Positions 32,531-38,449 of a stretch of 38,449 nt of DNA are shown here, in pieces (the stretch's first letter is position 1; the number at the start of each line of letters is the position of its first letter). The DNA comes from Terriglobia bacterium (GTDB taxonomy: Bacteria; Acidobacteriota; Terriglobia; Terriglobales; Acidobacteriaceae), in the NCBI GenBank assembly GCA_020073525.1, contig JAIQFA010000050.1, forward strand, positions 1 through 38,449, given 5' to 3'. A model generated the notes under the pieces. It was not told the DNA's origin. It searched no databases and saw only the letters and a program-made list of their open reading frames with translations. A program made the translations under genes and the position numbers.

Positions 32531-34090
32531 CTAGGGAACCTGCCACACCGTATCCAGCACCGTCCCATCTACCCACTTGACCACGGCGCAGGGACGATCA
32601 CCTAACTTCGGGCGTGCCGGCTTGCCGCAGATTTTCTCTACTTCTGCTTTGATGTCCTGAATCGGACGGACCGGCAGCCTCGAGCCTATCACTGCATGAA
32701 GCAGGTCGGTGCGCCGCGGATTGATCGCGATTCCGCGCTCGGTTACGACCACGTCAATCATCTCGCCCGGCCCCGTCATCGTCGTGACCTGGTCCACGAT
32801 TACGGGAATGCGATCGCGAAACGAAGGCAGCGCGAGAATCGTGCAGCCGGCAAACAAGCAGTTCTGCCAACCGCCGATGCCATGCAGCAAGCGCCCGTCG
32901 GAGTGCGTGACCACGTTGGCGTTGAAGTTCACATCAACTTCCGTTGCTCCCAACACCACGGCATCTACCAGTGAAGCGAAGTTCCCCTTGCCGTGGTAGT
33001 TGTACGAAGTAAACGGCGAAGTGGCGACGTGCCTCGGATCGTTCGCCATCGATTTCACGCCGTCGAGATCGAACGTTTGCCCATCCAGGATGTAATCGGT
33101 CAGGCCTTCTTGCAATAACTCAACCAGGAATTTCGTCGATCCGCCGCGAACGAAGCGCGCCTTTACGCCATCCTGCTTCATCATCTGTTTCAGATACTGC
33201 ACGAAGGCCAGCGCGATCCCACCCGCTCCTGCCTGGAACGAAAATCCGTTCTTCATGATTCCCGCTGCCCGCAGGAACTGCGCTACCAACTCCGCAATCC
33301 GCAGCCGGTCGGGCGAACGCGTAATCTGCGTCGTGCCGGAAACAATCTTGGCCGGGTCGCCAATCGATTCCACTTCCACCACAAAGTCGACGTTGTTGCC
33401 CTGAATCTGCCAGGGCACACACGGAAACGGCACCAAGTTATCGGTAACGACAATCACGCGGTCAGCATAGGTTGAATCCGCCAACGCAAAGCCTAGCGAG
33501 CCGCAGGCCGATTTGCCGTGGGAGCCGTCGGCATTGCCGAAGAAATCGGCGGTCGGCGCCGCAATCACCGCGATATCGATGTGGACTTCTCCATCCTGAA
33601 TCGCCTGGTAGCGGCCGCCATGCGAGCGCAGCACACCCATGCCACGCATCTTCCCCTGCGTGCAGTAGTCGCCCAATGGTCCGTTCATCGAGCCTTCGAT
33701 GTGATGGATCACGCCTTTTTGCATCAGCGCAATGGCACTTTCCTGCGAAGGGAAGGATGCGCTCGGAAACCACATCAGATCCTTGACGCCGATCCGGGCT
33801 GCCGCCTCCAGCGCCATCAGTGCCACTTTGTCGCCGTCGCGCAGATGATGATGGTTCGAAATCACCATCCCGTCGCGCAGTCCGCACTTGCGCAGCGCCG
33901 TCTCCAGATCGGCAACGCGCTTATCGCCAGTATCCGGATAATCTTTGTTCGAGCTGATGGCCGGCGCCGCCTTCCGCCCGCGGGGCTGATATTTTCCCGT
34001 GCCCAGAAACGGGATCTGCGGCTTGCCATTCACCATCGTCGGCACCGCACGCCCAACCGCGTTATGCGCCAGTTCCACTCTTTCTTTCAC
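32531..34090 (-). CDS. citF: Citrate lyase alpha subunit (acetyl-ACP:citrate ACP-transferase)
   Basis: A 519-residue protein of the CitF family, related to CoA transferases. It moves citrate onto the acyl carrier in exchange for acetate so that CitE can cleave it to oxaloacetate and acetyl-carrier. Typical stretches are GKYQPRGRKAAPAISSNKDY, ISNHHHLRDGD, HIEGSMNGPLGDYC, FQAGAGGIALAFVQYL and VTERGIAINPRR near the C-terminus. Length is normal. It starts with GTG at 34090, preceded by GGAG, and overlaps the stop of the CitD-CitE fusion by four bases (GTGA), indicating translational coupling. It is the last gene of the four-gene operon. A role on a citrate analogue is possible. Confidence 0.9.
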   Translation of the reverse strand: MKERVELAHNAVGRAVPTMVNGKPQIPFLGTGKYQPRGRKAAPAISSNKDYPDTGDKRVADLETALRKCGLRDGMVISNHHHLRDGDKVALMALEAAARIGVKDLMWFPSASFPSQESAIALMQKGVIHHIEGSMNGPLGDYCTQGKMRGMGVLRSHGGRYQAIQDGEVHIDIAVIAAPTADFFGNADGSHGKSACGSLGFALADSTYADRVIVVTDNLVPFPCVPWQIQGNNVDFVVEVESIGDPAKIVSGTTQITRSPDRLRIAELVAQFLRAAGIMKNGFSFQAGAGGIALAFVQYLKQMMKQDGVKARFVRGGSTKFLVELLQEGLTDYILDGQTFDLDGVKSMANDPRHVATSPFTSYNYHGKGNFASLVDAVVLGATEVDVNFNANVVTHSDGRLLHGIGGWQNCLFAGCTILALPSFRDRIPVIVDQVTTMTGPGEMIDVVVTERGIAINPRRTDLLHAVIGSRLPVRPIQDIKAEVEKICGKPARPKLGDRPCAVVKWVDGTVLDTVWQVP

Positions 34091-35301
34091 AAAATCACTC
34101 CCATCGCCTTCGCCCGTTCTACCAGTTTCAGGGCCCGCTGCACCACCGGCGGATCGATCATCTTCGAGCCCAGGCTCACCACGGCCAATCCTTTGCTCTG
34201 CGCTTCCTCAAATGCGGTAACAACTTTCCGCGCCTTTTCGATCTCGACCGGCGTTGGTTGAAACGCCTCGTGAATCACGCGAATCTGCCCGGGATGGATA
34301 CACCCCATGCCTTCAAATCCCGCTGCCCGCGAGGCTTCTCCCCAGCGTCGCAGGCCGTCCATGTCGGCGACATCGCTGAAGACCGAGTCAATGGCCTGCA
34401 CTCCCGCCGCGCGCGCTGCATTCACCACGCGCGACCGCGCGTATTGCGACTCACGCCCTTCCGCGGTCTTCACCACGCCGAGATCGGCGGTGTAATCTTC
34501 CAGCCCAATCGTCAGCGCCGCGACGTTTTCGGTCGCTGTCGCGACGGCAAACGCGTTCTCGATTCCCAGTGCCGACTCCAGGATGGGCATGATCCAGATG
34601 GGCCGGATAATCCCGTGGCGCGCCTTGATCTCGCCGATCATGCGGTCGACTTCCCGCACCTGCTCGGACTGCTCGACCTTCGGAATCAGAATCAGGTCCG
34701 GACTCTCGCCCACCACTTCCGCTAGATCTTCGAGTCCCAGTGGCAACTGGTTGATGCGCACCATGCGCTCGCACGATCCGAAATCGACCGCCCGCAGCGT
34801 GTTTCGCACCAGGATGCGAGCAGCGTCTTTTTCTGCGCGATGCACCGAATCTTCCAAATCGAGAATCACGGCATCCGGCGCGTGCAATGCGGCGTTGATG
34901 TAGTACTTCGGTTCTGATCCTGGCAGATACAGACGCGAGCGACGCAGCCGATCCTTTGGCGACGGCGACGGAAGCGGGTGCTGCTCCGGAAGCCAGCGTT
35001 TGCCGAGGCCGATCCCAGCACGCCGCGCGGCGGCCTCGATGCGGGCTGCGATGATGAAAGGCAGCGCGCCCTCATCGTGAATCGCGACTCGCGCGTGCTT
35101 CACTCCGAGTTCGGCGAGGACTTCCCGCGTTTGTTCCAGGATCACCGTGCCATAGTAGGGCGCGACCCTTGATTCGAGCGAGATCTCGACGCCGCCGCTG
35201 TCACGCGCCTCGAATGCGACGTGCACGTCCGACCGAACTTCCTTGCCCCAGTGGCCTGCCTCGGCAGAACGCGGGGGCGTAGTCTCGACAGCGCTGGTCA
35301 T
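34087..35301 (-). CDS. Fused citrate lyase acyl carrier (CitD) and beta subunit (CitE)
   Basis: A 404-residue protein. Residues about 15-100 resemble CitD: EVRSDVHVAF offers Ser24 as the carrier-group attachment site, and VAIHDEGALPFIIAARIEAA matches the CitD C-terminal helix region. Residues about 115-400 are a CitE/HpcH-type aldolase with RRSRLYLPGSEPKYY, AVILDLEDSV (metal Asp/Glu), RINQL, ILIPKVEQ, IMPILES and GCIHPGQIRVI. CitE cleaves the citryl-carrier to oxaloacetate and acetyl-carrier. In most citrate lyases CitD and CitE are separate. No citC, citG or citX gene, needed to make and charge the usual prosthetic group, is in the window. The start at 35301 excludes six codons lying in a repeat. 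Confidence 0.85.
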   Translation of the reverse strand: MTSAVETTPPRSAEAGHWGKEVRSDVHVAFEARDSGGVEISLESRVAPYYGTVILEQTREVLAELGVKHARVAIHDEGALPFIIAARIEAAARRAGIGLGKRWLPEQHPLPSPSPKDRLRRSRLYLPGSEPKYYINAALHAPDAVILDLEDSVHRAEKDAARILVRNTLRAVDFGSCERMVRINQLPLGLEDLAEVVGESPDLILIPKVEQSEQVREVDRMIGEIKARHGIIRPIWIMPILESALGIENAFAVATATENVAALTIGLEDYTADLGVVKTAEGRESQYARSRVVNAARAAGVQAIDSVFSDVADMDGLRRWGEASRAAGFEGMGCIHPGQIRVIHEAFQPTPVEIEKARKVVTAFEEAQSKGLAVVSLGSKMIDPPVVQRALKLVERAKAMGVIL

Positions 35302-35311
35302 AAAAATCCTC

Positions 35312-35376
35312 AACCACAAAGGGCACGAAGGTTCACCAAGGAAAACCTTGGGGTTCCTTCGCGTCCTTACGTGGTT
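35312..35376. repeat. Inverted-repeat-bracketed spacer (AACCAC type)
   Basis: AACCACAAAGGGCACGAAGG begins the left arm (35312-35341), and the right arm (to 35376) is an imperfect complement ending GTGGTT. It fills the gap between the dehydrogenase and the CitD-CitE fusion, touching the dehydrogenase stop codon, and resembles the element at 7820-7895. Confidence 0.65.
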
Positions 35377-36562
35377 ATTTCAGTTTCTCCAAAATTGCGT
35401 CCGTCATCTGCACAGTCGAAGCCGCGCCTTGACTGATCGCTTTCGGCCCACCCGTAAAGCGCATCATATCGTATGTTCGGACTTTCCCCTCGCGCACCAC
35501 ATCCGCAATCGCCATGCGGATGCGATTTGCTTTCTGATCTTCACCCACATGATCAAGCATCATCGCCGCTGAAAGGATCATGGCGATCGGATTCACGATG
35601 GGCGGATTCAACTCGGCATATTTCGGCGCCGATCCGTGGGTCGGCTCGAATACCGCCACGTCGTCCCCAATGTTTCCGGAGGCCGCGAATCCCAGGCCCC
35701 CGACCAATCCTGCAAATGCATCGGAAAGTATGTCGCCAAACAGATTCGAGGCGACGATGACGTTGTATTCCTCGGGATTTTTGTTGAGCCACATCAGTTG
35801 CGCGTCAATGTTGGTCGACCAGAGCGCGATTCCGGGATAATTTTTTGCCACCTCTTTTGCTACTTCTTCCATCATGCCGGACGTTTCGCGCACTACATTC
35901 GGCTTCTCGCAGATCGTCACGCCCTTGAACCTGCGCTTTTTGGCATATTCGAAAGCCGCGGTCGCGATACGCTGCGCCGCCTTGCGCGTGATGATACGGC
36001 AACTCACGGCAATTTCCGGGCCGGGAACGTTGGCAAAGGCTTTGAACCGGGGATGGCTGTTCAGCGCGGCGCGCACCATCTCGGGAGGGTTCGTCCACTC
36101 CACGCCGGCGTACATGCCTTCTGTGCCCTGGCGAAAGACGGTGGTGTCGATCAGCGGTTCGGCATAGCCGCCATCCGTTTTCTTCCGAATATAGTTCAAC
36201 GGATTGCCGATGAACCCGACGCAGGGACGCAGGCAGATATCCAAGTTGAATTTCTGCCGCATGGTCACGATTGGCGAGTAATAGACGTAACCCTTCCCCT
36301 GTAGCTCGGGTTTGAGTTCGGCCTGCGCCGCCTTATTCGGCTTCGAAGTAATGGCACCAAACAGACCCAACTTGTGCTTCGTGAGCAACTCAATCGTGCG
36401 ATCCGGCAAAGCATTGCCGTTGTTGCACCAGCAGTCCCATCCGATGTCGGCATGAATGTACTCGGCGTCAAAGCCGACCGCATTCAAGACCCGTAATGAC
36501 TCGGGCAGAACCTGGTTTCCGATGCCGTCTCCCGGCATGGTGATGACTGTGTATTTCGCCAT
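35375..36562 (-). CDS. Isocitrate/homoisocitrate/isopropylmalate dehydrogenase family enzyme
   Basis: A 395-residue beta-decarboxylating dehydrogenase. It opens with ITMPGDGIGNQVLPE and contains the substrate loop SPIVTMRQKFNLDICLRP, the second-subunit Lys/Tyr region GMYAGVEW, metal ligands in VIVASNLFGDILSDA, and the cofactor region FEPTHGSAPKYA. In the substrate loop the Ser aligns with E. coli isocitrate dehydrogenase Ser113, but the position of Asn115 is Ile, and the common LDLY is NLD. Isocitrate is therefore favoured over isopropylmalate without being proved; homoisocitrate is possible given the neighbour. AAGGAG lies six bases before the ATG. It follows the (homo)aconitase gene by 129 bases and precedes the citrate lyase genes. 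Confidence 0.85.
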   Translation of the reverse strand: MAKYTVITMPGDGIGNQVLPESLRVLNAVGFDAEYIHADIGWDCWCNNGNALPDRTIELLTKHKLGLFGAITSKPNKAAQAELKPELQGKGYVYYSPIVTMRQKFNLDICLRPCVGFIGNPLNYIRKKTDGGYAEPLIDTTVFRQGTEGMYAGVEWTNPPEMVRAALNSHPRFKAFANVPGPEIAVSCRIITRKAAQRIATAAFEYAKKRRFKGVTICEKPNVVRETSGMMEEVAKEVAKNYPGIALWSTNIDAQLMWLNKNPEEYNVIVASNLFGDILSDAFAGLVGGLGFAASGNIGDDVAVFEPTHGSAPKYAELNPPIVNPIAMILSAAMMLDHVGEDQKANRIRMAIADVVREGKVRTYDMMRFTGGPKAISQGAASTVQMTDAILEKLK

Positions 36563-36583
36563 AATTGCTCCTTAAAAATATCT

Positions 36584-36684
36584 ACCGCCGAGACGCCGAG
36601 GGCGCCGCGATGACAGCAGGTCCTTCGCTTCGCTCAGAATGACAATATCTTTAGTTGCTCTGCGTGCTCTGCGACCTCAGCGGT
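36584..36684. repeat. Imperfect inverted repeat enclosing the 34-bp dispersed repeat
   Basis: ACCGCCGAGACGCCGAGG at 36584 pairs imperfectly with sequence ending CAGCGGT at 36684 (complement ACCGCTGAGGTCGCAGAG). Inside, at 36612-36645, is the second copy of the 34-base repeat found at 18695-18728, differing at one position. It occupies the spacer between the (homo)aconitase and dehydrogenase genes. Confidence 0.65.
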
Positions 36685-36691
36685 TAAGGGT

Positions 36692-37408
36692 TTATGACAA
36701 TCCCAGCCGCTTCGCTACCAGATTCTCGACGCCGCCCGCAATCACCAGCGATTGGGGTACGCTGCCCAGGGCTGGGAACGGGAATTTCTCCCCGCGCCAA
36801 CTGATCGTGCTCGACGTGAAATCGATATCGGTCTCATCGCCAGGAATAATTGTCTTCTCTTTGCCGGTAATTTCATTCGCAAACTGCTGGCGCAGACGCG
36901 CCACGAACTCCGGCACCTCAATGCACAGAAAACCATTGTTGAACGCGTTGCGCAGATAGGTCTGCGAGAAGCTGGCGGCGATCACCAGTGGATAACCCTT
37001 CGCCTTCAGACACGTGACCGCCTGCTCGCGGCTGGAGCCGGTGCCGAAGTTGAATTGGCTGACGATGACGTCGCCCGCTTTCGTGCGCGTGACGAACTGG
37101 GGATCGTAATTCTCCATCACCACTTTCGCCATCATTTCGGGGGTCATATCGTCGCGATAGGTGTAGTCCTTGCCGTAAATCGCATCGGTGTTGACGTTGT
37201 CCTGCGGCATGAACACTAGCCGCCCCTTCACGCGCTGCGGGAAGCCTGCGAGGATTTCGACTTTCTCCGCCCCGCCAGATGCCGACGCTAATTCTGTATA
37301 GACGCGCCGCGGATCGCTCTTCGCAAACTCATGCGGCCCGCGAATATAACCAGCCACCGCCGACGATGCGACCACCTCTGGACTCGCCAGGTAACACTCT
37401 GGCCCGGG
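36692..37408 (-). CDS. C-terminal part of a homoaconitase/aconitase-family hydratase, 5' truncated
   Basis: About 239 residues remain. The frame begins inside the protein at PGPECYLASPEVVASSAVAG, the end of the large (LeuC-like) domain, and continues into a fused small (LeuD-like swivel) domain with DNVNTDAIYGKDYTYRDDM, SQFNFGTGSSREQAV (active-site loop), KGYPLVIAASFSQTYLRNAF and NNGFLCIEVPEF. A single chain joining both domains, and NTD-x-IY...YTY, resemble Lys4-type homoaconitases more than bacterial LeuC/LeuD. These enzymes isomerise (homo)citrate to (homo)isocitrate using a 4Fe-4S cluster, whose Cys ligands lie in the missing part. The gene is cut at the 37399-37408 junction. It would be the first gene of the citrate operon. 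Confidence 0.85.
   Translation of the reverse strand, partial: PGPECYLASPEVVASSAVAGYIRGPHEFAKSDPRRVYTELASASGGAEKVEILAGFPQRVKGRLVFMPQDNVNTDAIYGKDYTYRDDMTPEMMAKVVMENYDPQFVTRTKAGDVIVSQFNFGTGSSREQAVTCLKAKGYPLVIAASFSQTYLRNAFNNGFLCIEVPEFVARLRQQFANEITGKEKTIIPGDETDIDFTSSTISWRGEKFPFPALGSVPQSLVIAGGVENLVAKRLGLS
37399..37408. other. Junction between two unrelated sequences
   Basis: On the minus strand, fabG sequence runs in frame to GGAAACCCGGGCCAG and should continue with the invariant Tyr/Lys region. Instead, the reading in another frame becomes the aconitase-family PGPECYLASPE. The ten bases CTGGCCCGGG (plus strand) can belong to both genes, so the break lies within or next to them. Codon use changes here. 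The likely cause is a chimeric join in assembly, amplification or cloning, not a natural fusion. Confidence 0.8.
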
Positions 37409-37857
37409 TTTCCCATGAAGGCGACGACCGAGGCGATATTGATTATCCGCCCGTACTTCTGTTTCACCATCACCTTCACCGCCTCTTTCGAACAGAGGAA
37501 AACGCCCTTGAGGTTTATATTGATGACTGCGTCCCAGTCCTCTTCTTTCATCCTCAGCACAAGGCCGTCCTTCGTAATACCGGCGTTGTTCACCACTATG
37601 TCGAGCCTGCCGAACTCTCTCACGATATCCTCGAACGCCTTCACGACCTGGTCGGATTTCGAGACATCGAGCCTGAGCGCCAACGTCTTTACGCCTAATG
37701 ATGCAAGTTCCCTTGCCGTCTCCCCGGCGCTCTCAACCGACACATCGGCAATAGCGAGGCCCACACCCTTTTTCGCAAGGTTCTCTGCAATAGTTTTCCC
37801 TATGCCCCTTGCGCCGCCCGTTACCAGAGCGACCTGTCCTTTGAAATCCATAACCAC
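37399..37857 (-). pseudogene. fabG: FabG-like short-chain dehydrogenase, 3' truncated at the junction
   Basis: The first ~153 residues of a FabG-type reductase: TGGARGIGKTIA (about 12-23), LDVSKSDQVV, NNAGITKDGLVLRMKEEDWD, and the catalytic Ser region IINIASVVAFMGNPGQ. The catalytic Tyr-x-x-x-Lys motif that should follow directly is missing; the frame then runs about 36 residues through antisense-like sequence of the neighbouring gene to a chance stop at 37288. AGGGGGTGG precedes the ATG. Codon use (AGG, ATA) and the AT-rich upstream region differ from the fabG at 893-1636. In its source genome this was probably an intact gene; it is broken by the join, not by mutation. Confidence 0.85.
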
Positions 37858-37917
37858 CCCCTAAAAAAACGTCTATAATTCTAACAAAGTAACAGTTTCT
37901 TTTCCACTAGTTTTCTA

Positions 37918-37926
37918 TGGTATAAT
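37918..37926 (+). promoter_or_regulatory. Extended -10 promoter upstream of the homocitrate synthase-like gene
   Basis: TGGTATAAT matches the extended -10 form TGnTATAAT, 54 bases before the ATG, within an AT-rich 123-base divergent spacer. The -35 region is weak, as expected for extended -10 promoters. Confidence 0.5.
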
Positions 37927-37980
37927 AAATTTTGTCCGCAAACCGTAAAATCGAATAATCGTGAAAACAGAGAGGGTTAT

Positions 37981-38449
37981 ATGCCGGGAAAAGTATATTT
38001 AATAGACGTTACCAACAGGGACGGAGTGCAGACTTCGCGCATCCTACTTCCCAAGCTGTCAAAGACCATGCTCAATATCTATCTCGACGAGATGGGAGTG
38101 TTTCAGAGCGAGATAGGGTTCCCGACCTTAAAGCATGAGGTCAACTATATAAACGGCAACCTCGAACTGGCAAAGGTCGGCGCGATAAAGAGGATCCATC
38201 TCGAAGGTTGGTGCAGGGCGATCTCCGACGACGTGAGACTTGCCTTTAAGAACTGCCCCGACATAAAGCATCTGAACATCTCCATGTCCACCTCCGAGAT
38301 CATGATACAGGGCAAGTTCCAGGGGAAAAAGACCTGGAAGGACATAGTAAAATCCATGGTCGAGGCGGTTGCAACGGCCAGGGAACTGGGGGCCGAGACC
38401 GTAGGGATTAACGCCGAGGATGAGTCGAGGACGGAACTTGAACGGCTCA
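37981..38449 (+). CDS. Homocitrate synthase / Re-citrate synthase-like enzyme, 3' truncated by window end
   Basis: The first 156 residues of a DRE-TIM metallolyase-type acyltransferase. The N-terminus VYLIDVTNRDGVQTSR replaces the common D-T-L-R-D-G-E-Q motif, with the metal Asp and the catalytic Arg-Asp retained; further stretches are FGFP-like IGFPTLKHEV, HLEGWCRAISDDV and LGAETVGINAED. This superfamily joins acetyl-CoA to an oxo-acid: homocitrate synthase (2-oxoglutarate), isopropylmalate synthase, and the related Re-citrate synthase (oxaloacetate). Which one cannot be told from this half. GAGAGGG precedes the ATG. Seven of about thirteen Ile codons are ATA and most Arg codons are AGG, unlike genes left of 37,399. 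Divergent from the truncated fabG. Confidence 0.82.
   Translation, partial: MPGKVYLIDVTNRDGVQTSRILLPKLSKTMLNIYLDEMGVFQSEIGFPTLKHEVNYINGNLELAKVGAIKRIHLEGWCRAISDDVRLAFKNCPDIKHLNISMSTSEIMIQGKFQGKKTWKDIVKSMVEAVATARELGAETVGINAEDESRTELERL

Noticed and set aside
35302..35319. Upstream start adding MWLRIF to the CitD-CitE fusion
   Set aside because: These codons lie in the AACCAC-type repeat; the next ATG at 35301 gives a more plausible N-terminus.
37288..37857. A 189-residue minus-strand ORF with a FabG N-terminus and a basic C-terminus
   Set aside because: The last ~36 residues are the wrong frame of the neighbouring hydratase gene after the junction; it is an artefact of the join.
1..38449. tRNA or rRNA genes, integrase, transposase, phage or conjugation genes
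   Set aside because: No T-arm-like or rRNA-like stretch and no such protein motif was found on either strand by eye; a tRNA search program would settle the RNA part.

Overview
The window is almost entirely (about 1-37,400) a high-GC bacterial segment that looks like Acidobacteriota. The pointers are a 1,204-residue Oar-type TonB-dependent receptor with an N-terminal carboxypeptidase-regulatory-like domain, a DUF885 peptidase, a secreted M1-type metallopeptidase, a stand-alone SpoIIE-type phosphatase and intergenic regions crowded with palindromes. This is a judgement from protein style; no database was searched. The last ~1 kb (about 37,400-38,449) has different codon use (many ATA and AGG codons) and joins the rest inside two truncated genes, so I read it as DNA from another organism joined by assembly or cloning.

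Layout: 1-307, 5' part of an HD-domain phosphohydrolase gene running off the left edge. 893-3456, fabG, an orphan cheB and a receiver-only regulator. 3595-9129, a large M1-type peptidase divergent from a TPR/peptidase-MA protein, then a small ribbon-helix-helix-like protein and a SpoIIE-type phosphatase. 9421-13343, SurA-like chaperone, YhaM-like exonuclease, glycine-rich lipoprotein and HAD hydrolase. 13398-18607, LuxR-type regulator facing away from the housekeeping run aroC-def-fmt-rsmB. 18752-22279, PASTA protein, DUF2007/zinc-ribbon protein and DUF885 peptidase, all minus strand. 22385-26200, minus-strand group of two SDR dehydrogenases, a HemL-like aminotransferase and a divergent ProC-like reductase. 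26275-32418, GH36-like lipoprotein glycosidase divergent from the TonB receptor, a small glycan-use locus. 32531-37408, minus-strand organic-acid operon: (homo)aconitase-like C-terminal part, isocitrate/homoisocitrate/isopropylmalate dehydrogenase, a CitD-CitE fusion and CitF. 37399-38449, foreign piece with a truncated fabG and, divergently, the start of a homocitrate synthase/Re-citrate synthase-like gene.

Two things stand out beyond gene content. First, at least eight intergenic regions are bracketed by long inverted repeats whose arms are often made of heptanucleotide units (TCTCAG-type or GTCGTTA-type). The arm sequence changes from locus to locus, while the architecture and the closeness to start codons recur. 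One such element encloses a 33-codon membrane-peptide ORF. Second, the citrate-lyase/aconitase/dehydrogenase operon is compact and unusual, with a fused CitDE and no citC, citG or citX nearby. No tRNA, rRNA, CRISPR array, transposase or phage gene was seen.
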